A DNA stretch of 64,000 nt from Streptomyces sp. NBC_01471 (GCF_041438865.1 NZ_CP109450.1:620001-684000), one strand, 5' to 3'. Shown: positions 45,233-54,037, counted from the stretch's first letter. Notes: generated by a model from the letters alone, not told the origin. Numbers and translations: made by a program.

Positions 45233-45446
45233 GCCGGGCCCTCCTCCCACGGCTCCCGCGGCCGGGTTCCGGTACCGCCGACACGTACGAGAACCGCACC
45301 CGTGTCCCCATGTCAGGGCGTGTTTCCTGCCCCGTTTCCCGGACAGGTGCGTCCGTTCGGCTGGGATCGGGCGGGGCGGCTTCCAGATGCACCTCCCAAC
45401 CGATATGCATGTGGTTGCCCATGTAGTTGTCGAATTAGGAGTCTTC

Positions 45447-45701
45447 ATGCGTCTTCGCAGCATGCTCGTCGCCAGCGCCTTCGCCGCCTCCGCCGTGCTG
45501 GGCGGCGCCGCGTCCGCGTCGGCCCACGACTACGGCTACGGCCACGAGCACCACCAGCACCACGGCATCGCCGCCGCGGGCAGCTTCCACAAGGAGTCCA
45601 GCGGCCTCTACTACCACAACCTCGGTGGCCCGGCGGGCATCACGGACGCCGGCGCCTACCACAACGCGAGCGAGGGCTGGTTCGGCTTCATGGCCCGCTG
45701 A
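45447..45701 (+). CDS. Small secreted Gly/His-rich protein
   Basis: 84 residues with AGGAG 6 bases before the ATG. The signal peptide MRLRSMLVASAFAASAVLGG ends at ASASA; the mature part is ~57 residues and starts HDYGYGHEHHQHHG. Eleven histidines and several Tyr/Gly suggest metal binding. The second half (FHKESSGLYYHNLGGPAGIT, ending GWFGFMAR) lacks cysteines and is not a chaplin. A strong terminator starts 10 bp after the stop. I recognise no named family. Confidence 0.8.
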   Translation: MRLRSMLVASAFAASAVLGGAASASAHDYGYGHEHHQHHGIAAAGSFHKESSGLYYHNLGGPAGITDAGAYHNASEGWFGFMAR

Positions 45702-45710
45702 TCCGGACCC

Positions 45711-45754
45711 CCGACGCCCCCGGCACCGCGACTGCGCGGTACCGGGGGCGTCGG
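45711..45754. terminator. Strong 20-bp stem-loop
   Basis: Arms CCGACGCCCCCGGCACCGCG and the matching strand (one mismatch) around ACTG. It lies between the convergent small secreted protein (ends 45701) and ABC permease (ends 45796) genes and serves both. Confidence 0.85.
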
Positions 45755-45795
45755 ACTGTCCGGACGGCGGACGGCGGGCCCGCCGGCCACGGAGG

Positions 45796-46449
45796 CTAGG
45801 CGCGCGACACGCGCAGCCCCCTGGGCACCAGCAGCCGCTGGACCAGCGCGATGAGACCGTCGGCCGCCAGGGCCAGGGCCGCCACCCACAGCGCCGCGGC
45901 GATGACCCCCTCCAGCCCGTAGTTGGCCTGGCCGAGCACGATGTCCCCCAGCCCGCCGCCTCCGGCCACCGTGGCGAGGGTCGCGGCCGAGATGACGTAC
46001 ACCACCGCGATCCGGATGCCGGAGAACAGCAGCGGGAGCGCCAGCGGCAGCTCCACCTTGAGGAGGACCTGCAGGGGTGTGAGGCCCATGCCGCGGGCGG
46101 CGCGGACCATGTCGGGGTCGACCTGGTCGACGGCCAGATACGCCTGGCTGAGGATCGGGGGAATGGCGGTGATCAGCAGCGCGACGGCGATGTTGACGAA
46201 GTTGAGCCCGAAGATGCCCAGGCCGATCGCGATGACCGCGAGGTTGGGCAGGGCGCGGCCCACGTTGGAGATGCTGGTGGTGACGAACTCACCGCGGTGC
46301 AGATGTCCCAGCCACAGCCCGACGGGCACGGCGACCACGAGCGAGACGGCGATCACGATCGCGCACATCCAGATGTGCTGGCCGGTCTTCTCCAGCATCA
46401 GCGACAGCCGATCGTGCATGAAGGTGAACGATCCGACGAAGGTGTCCAT
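45796..46449 (-). CDS. ABC transporter permease, OpuC/ProW type
   Basis: 217 residues with five to six membrane helices. The cytoplasmic coupling loop AARGMGLTPLQVLLKVELPL is the EAA motif of binding-protein-dependent permeases, followed by ALPLLFSGIRIAVVYVISAA. It belongs to the quaternary-amine uptake (OpuCB/CD) group by its similarity to the neighbouring permease and by the SBP type. It starts the base after the stop of that gene, so the two are expressed together as a heterodimeric channel. Confidence 0.92.
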   Translation of the reverse strand: MDTFVGSFTFMHDRLSLMLEKTGQHIWMCAIVIAVSLVVAVPVGLWLGHLHRGEFVTTSISNVGRALPNLAVIAIGLGIFGLNFVNIAVALLITAIPPILSQAYLAVDQVDPDMVRAARGMGLTPLQVLLKVELPLALPLLFSGIRIAVVYVISAATLATVAGGGGLGDIVLGQANYGLEGVIAAALWVAALALAADGLIALVQRLLVPRGLRVSRA

Positions 46450-47160
46450 TTACGCGGCCTTCCTGCTCCGGGCCCACGGGGTGAGCAGCCGTCCGGCGAG
46501 TACCAGCAGTCCGTCGGCGGTCAGCGCCAGGATGACCGCGAGTGCGCCCGCGCCGATGAACTGGGTGTTGAACGGCGACTGCAGCGCCTTGAGGATCAGC
46601 GAGCCCAGTCCGGAGTCGATGACGTACGCCGCGATGGCGACGGTCCCGATGGTCATGACCGTCGTGACCCGCAGTCCGGAGATGAGGGACGGCAGGGACA
46701 TCGGCAGCTCGACCTTGAACAGGATCTGCCGCCGGGTCAGCCCCATGCCGCGCGCCGCGCGCACCGCGTCCTCGGGGACTTCGCGCAGCCCGGTGAGGAT
46801 GGTGGTGAAGAGCAGATAGAGGCTGTACGCGATGAGGGCGATCTCCACGGTGAGCACGGAGAACCCGGTGACCGGGACCAGCAGTTGGAAGAGGGCCAGC
46901 GGCGGCACCGTGTAGAGGAACGACGAGAGGGCGGAGGCCGGCATGGCGAACCAGCCCTGGAAGTGGGCGAGTACGGCCATCAGGAAGGCGATGACGAAGC
47001 CCGCCACGACCGCGATCACGGTGAGTTCGATGTGCTGGACGAGCGCCGGCCAGAAGAGATTCGACCAGTGGGCGGTGAACCAGTCCACGCAGAAGGTGGA
47101 GTTGTTCGCCACACAGGCACTGGGGCTCCCGTAGTCCGGGATGACGGGTCCCGCGCTCAT
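46450..47160 (-). CDS. ABC transporter permease, OpuC/ProW type
   Basis: 236 residues. A ~50-residue N-terminal part (CVANNSTFCVDWFTAHWSNL) precedes six membrane segments. The EAA loop AARGMGLTRRQILFKVELPM is followed by SLPSLISGLRVTTVMTIGTV. Its ATG overlaps the stop of the ATPase gene by 4 bp. The two permeases are paralogs with nearly identical coupling loops (AARGMGLT-x-x-Q), expected for the OpuCB/OpuCD pair. Confidence 0.92.
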   Translation of the reverse strand: MSAGPVIPDYGSPSACVANNSTFCVDWFTAHWSNLFWPALVQHIELTVIAVVAGFVIAFLMAVLAHFQGWFAMPASALSSFLYTVPPLALFQLLVPVTGFSVLTVEIALIAYSLYLLFTTILTGLREVPEDAVRAARGMGLTRRQILFKVELPMSLPSLISGLRVTTVMTIGTVAIAAYVIDSGLGSLILKALQSPFNTQFIGAGALAVILALTADGLLVLAGRLLTPWARSRKAA

Positions 47161-48149
47161 GCCGCGCCCGCCTTCCGTACGTCGTCCATGGACGCGGTGC
47201 CGAGGACCGTTCCGCCGTCTCCGGTGACCCGTACGGCGTCGGCGCCCTCGGCCACCATCAGGGACAGCGCGGAGCGGAGGGTGGCATCGCCGGGGAGGCC
47301 GGGCAGCTCGCCGGCGCCGGTGGCCGCGACGGGGGTGAGGTCGAGATCGCCGAGCCGGACCAGGGACAGGCGCTTCAGTCCGCGGTCGGCGCCCAGGAAA
47401 CGGGCGACGAACTCGTCGGCCGGCTTCTTGAGCAGGGCGCGGGGCGAGTCGTACTGGGCGAGCCTGCCGCCCTCACGGAGGATCGCGACCCGGTCGCCCA
47501 TCTTCACGGCCTCGTCGATGTCGTGGCTCACGAAGATCACGGTCTTGCGGATGCGCTCGTGCAGAGCCAGGAACTCGTCCTGGACGTGTTCGCGTGTGAT
47601 GGGGTCGAGCGCGCCGAACGGCTCGTCCATCAGCATGACCGGCGGGTCGGCCGCGAGGGCGCGGGCGATGCCGACCCGCTGCCGCTGGCCGCCGGACAGC
47701 TGGGTGGGGTAGCGCGATCCGTACTCGCCGACCGGCAGGCCGACCAGGTCGAGCAGTTCGGCCACCCGGTCCTTGATGCGTTTCCTGTCCCAGCCGAGGA
47801 CCTTGGGGACCGTGGCGATGTTCGCCGCGATCGAGAGATGGGGGAAGAGCCCCGTCTGCTGGATGACGTAGCCGATCGAGCGGCGCAGCTGGATGGGGTC
47901 GAGATCGCGGATCGAGCGGCCGCCGATGCGTATGTCGCCGCCGGTCGGCTCGGCGAGCCGGTTCACCATCATCAGCGCGGTGGTCTTGCCGCTGCCGGAC
48001 GGGCCGAGCAGCACGCAGATCTCCCCTGCGGGCACGGTCAGCGACAGGTCGTCGACCGCGGGCGACGCGGAGTTGGGGTACGTCTTGACCACGTGGTCGA
48101 AGACGATCTCCTGCGCGGAGGTGGAGATTTTATGGCTTTCCTGGCTCAT
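47157..48149 (-). CDS. ABC transporter ATP-binding protein, osmoprotectant/quaternary-amine type
   Basis: 330 residues. Walker A LLGPSGSGKTTALMMVNRL, Q-loop YVIQQTGLFPHLSIAANIAT, signature LSGGQRQRVGIARAL, Walker B VMLMDEPFGALDPITREHVQ and the switch VSHDIDEAVKMGDR are intact. A C-terminal CBS-like portion (ALSLMVAEGADAVRVTGD, ~280-325) is what OpuCA-type subunits use to sense ionic strength; only about one CBS repeat is visible here. It energises uptake by the two adjacent permeases. Confidence 0.94.
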   Translation of the reverse strand: MSQESHKISTSAQEIVFDHVVKTYPNSASPAVDDLSLTVPAGEICVLLGPSGSGKTTALMMVNRLAEPTGGDIRIGGRSIRDLDPIQLRRSIGYVIQQTGLFPHLSIAANIATVPKVLGWDRKRIKDRVAELLDLVGLPVGEYGSRYPTQLSGGQRQRVGIARALAADPPVMLMDEPFGALDPITREHVQDEFLALHERIRKTVIFVSHDIDEAVKMGDRVAILREGGRLAQYDSPRALLKKPADEFVARFLGADRGLKRLSLVRLGDLDLTPVAATGAGELPGLPGDATLRSALSLMVAEGADAVRVTGDGGTVLGTASMDDVRKAGAA

Positions 48150-48234
48150 TGGGGGCTTTTTCTCCTGGAGGGCGACGAAGGTCGCGGATGGGTGGCAGGA
48201 CGCCGCCGCGGTCGTCGCGGGGCGGCTGCCTGCG

Positions 48235-49239
48235 TCAGCTGATGTCGTTGGCCTTCAGGAACCTGGCCGCGACCTCGGAGGGGGCGAGCCGCACGGTGTC
48301 GACCGCGCGGTTCATCTCGCGCACCGCCTGGTCAGTGAGGAGCGCGTCCACCCGGTTCAGCGTTCTGGCGAATTCCGGACCCTGCTTCTCCTGCACGCCC
48401 TTGCGTACGACGGGGGCCACGTTCTGGAAGCCGTAGTAGCCCTTCGTGTCGTCGAGAAGGGTGTAACCGCCGCGGGCGAGCTGCGGGTCGGTGGTGAAGA
48501 CGTCCGCGGCGTCGACCTGTCCGTGGTCGAGGGCGGAGTACTGCAGGCCGATGTTGAGGGTCTTCACCTCGGTGTTGTGCAGTCCGTACGACTTCACCAT
48601 GTCGCGGTAGCCGAGAGCGCCCTCCATGTTGTCCGGGTACTCGGCGAAGACGACATGCCCCGCCTTCTTCAGATCGCTGATGGTCTTCAGCCCGTACTTC
48701 TTCGCGAACGCGGGCTTGACGGCGATCGCGTCACGGTTCTGGAAGGGGGTCGGATCCAGCATCGTCAGCCCGCGGGTCTCCTCGTAGGCCTTGGCCGCGC
48801 GATAGGTCGCCGCGGCGGAGTGCGGCACGGTCCTGCTCCGGGCCAGCACCTGGAGGATGACCCCGGTGTACTCGGGGTACAGGTCGATCTGGCCGGATGT
48901 GAGTGCCCCGTCGATGACGGTCGTGCTGCCGATGTTCGACTTCAGTTCGACGTTGTATCCGGCGTGGGTCAGCGCCTGCTTGTACAGCTCACCGATGGTC
49001 CACTGCTCGGTGAACTCCTTCGCCCCGATGACCACGGTGGGCTTTCCCGCGGTCTCGGACACGGCGCCGCAGCCGGACAGGGCGGCGACGGACACGAGGG
49101 CCGCGCAGATGGCCAGGACGCGCGAGGAGCGGCGGGCCGGCGGGCGCCGCAGCGGCCGGCGCCCCGTCGCGGGGGCCGCGTTCGCCGCCGGGACCGGGGC
49201 CGGGGAGACTGCCGCAGGGGTGCGGCGGAGGCCCCTCAC
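48235..49239 (-). CDS. Osmoprotectant/glycine-betaine-type substrate-binding lipoprotein
   Basis: 334 residues from GTG 49239. The long basic N-terminus leads to the signal core RVLAICAALVSVAAL and lipobox LSGC (Cys ~57). The OpuAC-like fold shows VVIGAKEFTEQWTIGELYKQ, DLYPEYTGVILQVLA, FAEYPDNMEGALGYRDM and DVFTTDPQLARGGYTLLDD. The pattern K-E-F-T-E-Q and Y-P-E-Y-T-G is typical of the OpuCC/ProX group, which captures glycine betaine, choline, carnitine or similar quaternary amines. Its start overlaps the CocE-type hydrolase stop by 4 bp, so binding protein and hydrolase are co-made. Confidence 0.92.
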   Translation of the reverse strand: MRGLRRTPAAVSPAPVPAANAAPATGRRPLRRPPARRSSRVLAICAALVSVAALSGCGAVSETAGKPTVVIGAKEFTEQWTIGELYKQALTHAGYNVELKSNIGSTTVIDGALTSGQIDLYPEYTGVILQVLARSRTVPHSAAATYRAAKAYEETRGLTMLDPTPFQNRDAIAVKPAFAKKYGLKTISDLKKAGHVVFAEYPDNMEGALGYRDMVKSYGLHNTEVKTLNIGLQYSALDHGQVDAADVFTTDPQLARGGYTLLDDTKGYYGFQNVAPVVRKGVQEKQGPEFARTLNRVDALLTDQAVREMNRAVDTVRLAPSEVAARFLKANDIS

Positions 49240-51260
49240 ACCTGGTCCCGGGGGACGCTGAAGGACCAGGTACGGCTGAAGACCTCGCGCTCGTCGTCGC
49301 CCGCGCCCTCGAACGCGGACAGCTGGTTGACCACGCAGAAGTCCGTGGCGTCGGCGGTCATCCGGGACCGGGTGCTGATACGCGTGGCCCAGTCCCCCCG
49401 GCTGATGGACTCCTCGCGCTCACTCTCCACCGACGCGGACAGCGGATCCCCCTCGACCAGCCGGAAGCGGTTGAGGTCGCTGCCGGTACGGGTCAGTCCG
49501 TCGGCCCGGTCGGTCATGGTGCCGTCGGCCGGCGTGGTCACGATGACCTGTTCCCCGGTCTCGACGTCGTGGCTGACCTTCCGGTCGCCGGGCAGCGGGA
49601 CCAGCTCGATGCTGTGCGGCGGCACGTCGAGGGGCGGTCCGTACGGGCGCAGTCCGGCTTCCTCGGCGGGGCGGGGCGCGCGGACCGGGAGGGTCAGTTC
49701 GCCGTACGCCGTGTCCAGCTCCAGCGCGACCTGCTCCGGTGAGGGCCAGACCCAGGGCCACAGCGAGGCGGAGACCGAGACCCGGACCCGGTTGCCGGCG
49801 GCGAAGGCGTGCCCGATCGCGAACAGCGGCACCGTCACCTCGTAGGCGCGGCCCGGCTCCAGCGGGCGAGGGTCGGTGTGCCCGTCCCGGTGGGTGAGGT
49901 TGAGGAAGCCCGTGGTGACGAGCCTGGAACTGCCGTCGGGCCAGACCTCGCAGAGCCGCACCGCGAGCTGCGCCTGCGGCCGGTCGCTGGTGACCCGCAG
50001 GGTCACCTCGGGGGCGCCGAGGATCTCCAGCCGCCCGGGGAGGGCAGGACCGGTGAAGGTCTGCGAACGGCCGTCGTCGGCGGCCTGGTCCCCGTACTGC
50101 CCCGGTATGTCGCCGAACTTGAGGAAGTCGCCGCCGGAGGCGCCGATCGCGAGCGGCGAACGGAGGACGGCCGTGCCCTGGCCGCCCCCGAGTGTGCCGA
50201 GCGGGATGACGGAGGCTTCGACGCCGGGGGCCGGCCAGGAGGGTTCGGCGACCCAGCGGCCGGGTCGCCGCTCACCGTCGGACCCGACCGGGGCCGGGTC
50301 GGGTATCCAGGCCCGCAGGGCGGGTTCGTCCATGATGCCGTTGTCGGCGCCGCCCATCCAGTGGTCGAACCAGCGCACGCACTCGCCCTGGAAGTCCATG
50401 GCGGGGCCGGGCTCGGCCTGGTGGGGGTAGGTGTGCGCCCAGGGACCGAGCATGGCTTTGGCCGGTACCCGCAGGTTCTCCATGAGGCGGAAGACAGCAC
50501 CGCGGTACGGGTCGAGCCAGCCACCGACCGCGTAGACCGGCACCTGGATGGCCGAGTAGTCCTCACAGACCGAGCCGTGCTGCCAGTAGGAGTCCCGGCG
50601 CTGGTGGGTCAGCCACTCCTCGGCGTAAGGGACGGTCCGCTCCAGCCGGTCGAGCCACTCCGCGCGCCAGGAGTCTCCGAGCACGGCGGGGTCGGACGGG
50701 CGGGCGTTGTACGCGAGCATCGTCGCGGCCCAGGGCAGCATCTCGGAGGCGAGCAGGGAGCCGCCCGCGTAGTGCACGTCGTCGGCGTACCGGTCGTCGG
50801 TCGAGCAGACGGTGACGATGCAGCGCAGCTGGGGCGGCTGGAGGGCGGCTATCTGGAGGCCGTTGAAGCCGCCCCAGGACTTGCCGATGATGCCCACCTG
50901 GCCGTCCGACCAGTCCTGCCGTTCGATCCAGGAGAGGACTTCGAGCGCGTCGGACAGCTCGGTGGCGTGGTACTCGTCGAGCATGATGCCGCCGGAGTCA
51001 CCGCTGCCCCGGCAGTCGACCCGCACCGCGGCGTACCCGGCCCGCGCGAACTGGCCGTGCAGCGTCACGTCGCGCGGAGCCGTCCCGTCGTTCTTCCGGT
51101 ACGGGATGTACTCCAGAACCGCCGGTACGGGCCCTTCGGCGTCGGCGGGAAGCCAGATCCGGGCGGCGAGACGGGTGCCGTCCCCAAGAGGGATCCAGAC
51201 ATGACGGAGGACGCGTACGGGATGCCGTGCGGGGGTGCGGTGGGTGGTGGCAGTGCTCAT
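49236..51260 (-). CDS. CocE/NonD-family alpha/beta hydrolase (X-Pro dipeptidyl-peptidase S15-like)
   Basis: 674 residues from ATG 51260, with AAGGTG 7 bases upstream. No signal peptide is visible. The hydrolase core begins VWIPLGDGTRLAARIWLPAD and includes AAVRVDCRGSGDSGG, the nucleophile elbow GIIGKSWGGFNGLQIAAL (Ser in G-K-S-W-G), YAVGGWLDPYRGAV (Asp) and MLGPWAHTYPH (His). The C-terminal jelly-roll (VTLRVTSDRPQAQLAVRLCE) is the X-Pro DPP/CocE domain, and a further ~110 residues follow. Enzymes of this group cleave esters or acyl-amides such as cocaine. It leads the operon with the osmoprotectant importer. Confidence 0.88.
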   Translation of the reverse strand: MSTATTHRTPARHPVRVLRHVWIPLGDGTRLAARIWLPADAEGPVPAVLEYIPYRKNDGTAPRDVTLHGQFARAGYAAVRVDCRGSGDSGGIMLDEYHATELSDALEVLSWIERQDWSDGQVGIIGKSWGGFNGLQIAALQPPQLRCIVTVCSTDDRYADDVHYAGGSLLASEMLPWAATMLAYNARPSDPAVLGDSWRAEWLDRLERTVPYAEEWLTHQRRDSYWQHGSVCEDYSAIQVPVYAVGGWLDPYRGAVFRLMENLRVPAKAMLGPWAHTYPHQAEPGPAMDFQGECVRWFDHWMGGADNGIMDEPALRAWIPDPAPVGSDGERRPGRWVAEPSWPAPGVEASVIPLGTLGGGQGTAVLRSPLAIGASGGDFLKFGDIPGQYGDQAADDGRSQTFTGPALPGRLEILGAPEVTLRVTSDRPQAQLAVRLCEVWPDGSSRLVTTGFLNLTHRDGHTDPRPLEPGRAYEVTVPLFAIGHAFAAGNRVRVSVSASLWPWVWPSPEQVALELDTAYGELTLPVRAPRPAEEAGLRPYGPPLDVPPHSIELVPLPGDRKVSHDVETGEQVIVTTPADGTMTDRADGLTRTGSDLNRFRLVEGDPLSASVESEREESISRGDWATRISTRSRMTADATDFCVVNQLSAFEGAGDDEREVFSRTWSFSVPRDQV

Positions 51261-51310
51261 GTGTCGGCACCTTAGAGGAACCTGACATTCCGTTTGTCCT
51301 GAGTGCCCCC

Positions 51311-51339
51311 GTATTACGCGCTTGTTCAACCGTGAACAA
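51311..51339 (-). promoter_or_regulatory. Promoter with overlapping TTGTTCA dyad, CocE-importer operon
   Basis: On the minus strand, TTGTTC (51334-51339) and TAATAC (51311-51316) are 17 bp apart, a good sigma-70-type promoter 51-80 bp before the start codon. A perfect dyad TTGTTCA/TGAACAA with spacer ACCG (51322-51339) covers the -35 box, so a repressor site is likely. Confidence 0.65.
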
Positions 51340-51405
51340 AAGCACAGGCATAGGACAGCCCATTGTGGGTAAACACCCCATATTTGCACGCCGGTGTGCA
51401 CGTAC

Positions 51406-51425
51406 CGGGCGGTAGTAACCGCCCG
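51406..51425 (-). terminator. Stem-loop after the nitrobindin-like gene
   Basis: Perfect 8-bp arms CGGGCGGT and ACCGCCCG around AGTA, 26 bp beyond the stop of the nitrobindin-like gene and upstream of the CocE-operon promoter. Confidence 0.65.
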
Positions 51426-51450
51426 CCCCACCCGCCCCCGGGCGCTCGTT

Positions 51451-52011
51451 CTACTGGCGCCGCGTGCCGTCGACGGTGCGGCGCAGCCGTGCCGAGAGGT
51501 GGTGCTGCAGCGGCTGACCGACCGCCGCCAGGTCGTGGACGAAGGTGAGCGCGCCGTCGTCGGTCAGTGCGTAGCGCCTGCGGGTGGCGCTGACCTCCTT
51601 GGCCGTCGGAGTGCGGGCCACCTCGTGGGTGGCGAGGTCGATCACGTTGCCGGACGCGGCGCCGACCGCGATCTCCGCGATGCCGGTGGGCTGGGTGATC
51701 AGCGCCTCCACCCGGCCGTCGGGCTGGAGCCGCCACCAGCCGCTCTCCCGGGCGGAGGGGCGCAGCGGCGCACCGTCGGCGTCGAGCAGCCAGGCCCGGG
51801 CCTCGTAGCGGAGGAAGGGCCGGCCGTCGTGGCTGAAGGTGACCTCCTGCGCGTAGCTGAAATCCCCGGCCAGCGTGGGGTATTCACCCTCTCCCCGGCC
51901 GCGCCAGCTGCCCAGGAGGCCGAGCACGGGCGCGAGCAGCTCATGTGGAGCGGGCGCTTCGTCGGGGCGGTGGCCGTCGGGGTAGGGGTGCTCTGAAACG
52001 AGGTCGAACAC
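51451..52011 (-). CDS. Nitrobindin-like (FABP-type beta-barrel heme-binding) protein
   Basis: 186 residues. The family start is [20 protein letters not shown] (the G-x-W-x-G-x-G-x-G-x-Y-P box), followed by strands ending [40 protein letters not shown] and TGIAEIAVG. The proximal-His region of nitrobindins is expected near the C-terminus ([11 protein letters not shown] fits). Members bind heme and reversibly nitric oxide or peroxynitrite. A cytosolic single-gene unit with its own terminator. Confidence 0.88.
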   Translation of the reverse strand: MFDLVSEHPYPDGHRPDEAPAPHELLAPVLGLLGSWRGRGEGEYPTLAGDFSYAQEVTFSHDGRPFLRYEARAWLLDADGAPLRPSARESGWWRLQPDGRVEALITQPTGIAEIAVGAASGNVIDLATHEVARTPTAKEVSATRRRYALTDDGALTFVHDLAAVGQPLQHHLSARLRRTVDGTRRQ

Positions 52012-52165
52012 GGATCGCGCTCCTCACATCGAATCCGGCGCGGCTGCCGGATGCCGGGTGAAGCCTAGGGTGTGCACTCCTCCGGCCCCCCGCGCCGGAG
52101 GACCGGGCAACCGGGAGCGGGGAACCGGAGGCGAGGAGCGGGCGCACCGGGCGAGCCGAAGGCGC

Positions 52166-53368
52166 CTACCCAGCGTGCCCGTATTCGGGCAGCACGAGGG
52201 CGGTGCCGGCCGCGCGGCCCCGGCTCTCCGACGGGAGAGCGGTGCGGCTCCGCAGGCGCGCGTTGCGCGCGTCGAGCTGCTCCCGGGTGCGGGGGGCGAC
52301 GGTGGCGCTGCCGTCCAGGGCGAGCGCCTGGTTCATCTCCACGAACGCCCGGAGCGTCCTCTCGTAGGCCGCGAAGGCGGTGGTGTGGTCGGCGCGGGTC
52401 GCCAGCTCACCGGCCAGGACATAGGCCCCGACGAGCGAGACGCTCGACCCCTGGCCGGACATGAAGGAGGTCGCGTAGGCGGCGTCGCCGACCAGGGCGG
52501 TACGGCCGGTGGACCAGCTGGGCAGGTGGATCTGGCTCACGACATCGAAGAAAAGGTCGTCGGCGCCGCTCATGGCCGCCACCATCCGGGGGATCTCCCA
52601 CTGCGCGTCGGTGAACTGCGAGGCGACCAGGGCACGTTGCGCCTGCGGATCACGGAACGCACCGAAGGGGGCGTCCTCCTGAGCGAACGTCAGGAATCCG
52701 TGCAGGGTGTCGGCGGGGTCGTGGGCGTAGAGGGTCGCGGCCCTGCCCGGGACGTTCCACAGACGGGCTTCGTGTTCGAGGCCGAGGTCGTTGGGCAGGG
52801 TGAAGCCGGCGAAGCAGTAGCCGAGGTAGCGGTGGTACCGCTCTTCGGGACCGAAGGCCAGGCGGCGGGTGTGGGAGTGCAGCCCGTCGGCGCCGATCAC
52901 CAGGTCGAAGGTGCGCCGGGCGCCGCCGGCGAAGGTGACCTCCACGCGGTCACCGCGGTCGTCGAGGGTCGCTATGGAGTCGTTGAACAGGAACTCGACC
53001 CGGTCCCGGACCAGACCGTACAGGCAGTCGGCCAGGTCTCCCCGGCGCACCTCCAGGTCGAGGTCCTCCGCGCCACCGGTCACGGCCTCGGGGCGTACGG
53101 CAGCCACAAGACTGCCGTCGGCTTCCAGGAAGGAGATCTTCCGGGTATCCACGTGGGCCTGCCGGAGCCGCGGCAGCAGGCCCATGCGGTCGACGGCGTC
53201 GCGCGCGGCGCCGCGGACGTCGATCGCGTATCCGCCGCCGCGGAGCCCGGGTGCCTTCTCCACCACGGTGACCTCGAAGCCGTACCGGTCCAGCCAGTAG
53301 GCGAGGGACGGGCCGGCGATGCTGGCACCGGAGATGAGGATCTTGCGGTTGGCCGTGCGGTTCATCAT
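52166..53368 (-). CDS. FAD-dependent aromatic/TetX-like monooxygenase
   Basis: 400 residues from ATG 53368, with GGAGGA upstream (ATG 53365 equally placed). The FAD fold begins ILISGASIAGPSLAYWLDRY, the GASIAG-P variant. DG and GD motifs are VIGADGLHSHTRRLAFG and TALVGDAAYATSFMSGQGSS. The substrate domain includes GGYAIDVRGAARDAVDRMG. It hydroxylates small aromatic or polyketide-like compounds with NAD(P)H and oxygen; antibiotic inactivation is one possibility. It is divergent from a MarR gene and probably regulated by it. Confidence 0.9.
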   Translation of the reverse strand: MMNRTANRKILISGASIAGPSLAYWLDRYGFEVTVVEKAPGLRGGGYAIDVRGAARDAVDRMGLLPRLRQAHVDTRKISFLEADGSLVAAVRPEAVTGGAEDLDLEVRRGDLADCLYGLVRDRVEFLFNDSIATLDDRGDRVEVTFAGGARRTFDLVIGADGLHSHTRRLAFGPEERYHRYLGYCFAGFTLPNDLGLEHEARLWNVPGRAATLYAHDPADTLHGFLTFAQEDAPFGAFRDPQAQRALVASQFTDAQWEIPRMVAAMSGADDLFFDVVSQIHLPSWSTGRTALVGDAAYATSFMSGQGSSVSLVGAYVLAGELATRADHTTAFAAYERTLRAFVEMNQALALDGSATVAPRTREQLDARNARLRSRTALPSESRGRAAGTALVLPEYGHAG

Positions 53369-53404
53369 GGGTCCTCCCCGTTCGGGTTCCCACCCGGAGC
53401 AGTA

Positions 53405-53423
53405 GATGCCTACTTTAGGTATC
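53405..53423. promoter_or_regulatory. MarR-type operator, site 1
   Basis: GATGCCTA and TAGGTATC (7 of 8 bases complementary) around CTT, 36 bp upstream of the monooxygenase start. It shares 13 of 19 positions with a second site at 53474 in the same gap. Confidence 0.7.
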
Positions 53424-53473
53424 CTTATTGCGGACGCAGTGCACTCGCGAGCACCATCGAGTGCCACGATATA

Positions 53474-53492
53474 GATACCTGTGTTAAGTATG
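53474..53492. promoter_or_regulatory. MarR-type operator, site 2
   Basis: The 19-mer GATACCTGTGTTAAGTATG has the same GATRCCT...TTARGTAT layout as site 1. It lies 15 bp before the MarR start codon, suited to autoregulation. Confidence 0.6.
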
Positions 53493-53506
53493 CAAATGGA
53501 GCTGGG

Positions 53507-54037
53507 ATGGACACGTCACCACTGGATGGACCCGAGCAGGCCGGCGACCGGGACGACGTGCTGGCCGTGATGCCCCGGCTGGCGCAGCTGAGCAACGCCG
53601 TCAGCCGCGGCCGTCTGATCCAGCACGCCATGGAGGCCGCCGGGATCACGCTGGAGCGGCCGGCCTTCTCCGTCCTCCTGGCCCTGCACTTCGCCGGCAG
53701 GCCGCTGCGGGTCAAGGAGATCGCGGAGAAGGTACAGGTCGTCCAGCCCCATGCCACCCGGCAGGTCCAGCAGTTGGAGCGGCGCGGGCTGGTGCACCGG
53801 ATCGGCGATCCGGACGACGGACGCGTCAGCCTGATCGAGCCGACGGCCAACGGGGCGCAGTCCGCCGAGCGTTACGCGCACACACTGATCGGGTGGTTCA
53901 CCGGGGCCGTCGCCCACTGGTCGGAGCAGGACCGCGCTGACCTCGGCCGCCTGCTGACCCGCTTCGCCGACGATGTGACGACCCAGCTGGCACACCTCGA
54001 CGAGACGGAGGACGGGACACCGTCCGGCAATTCCTGA
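53507..54037 (+). CDS. MarR-family transcriptional regulator
   Basis: 176 residues from ATG 53507, with GGAG 5 bases upstream. The winged helix-turn-helix spans ~residues 45-115: FSVLLALHFAGRPLRVKEIA, recognition helix QVVQPHATRQVQQLERRGLV, wing HRIGDPDDGRVSLIEPTANG. It is divergent from the FAD monooxygenase with two related operator-like sites between them. Likely a repressor relieved by the monooxygenase substrate. Confidence 0.9.
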   Translation: MDTSPLDGPEQAGDRDDVLAVMPRLAQLSNAVSRGRLIQHAMEAAGITLERPAFSVLLALHFAGRPLRVKEIAEKVQVVQPHATRQVQQLERRGLVHRIGDPDDGRVSLIEPTANGAQSAERYAHTLIGWFTGAVAHWSEQDRADLGRLLTRFADDVTTQLAHLDETEDGTPSGNS

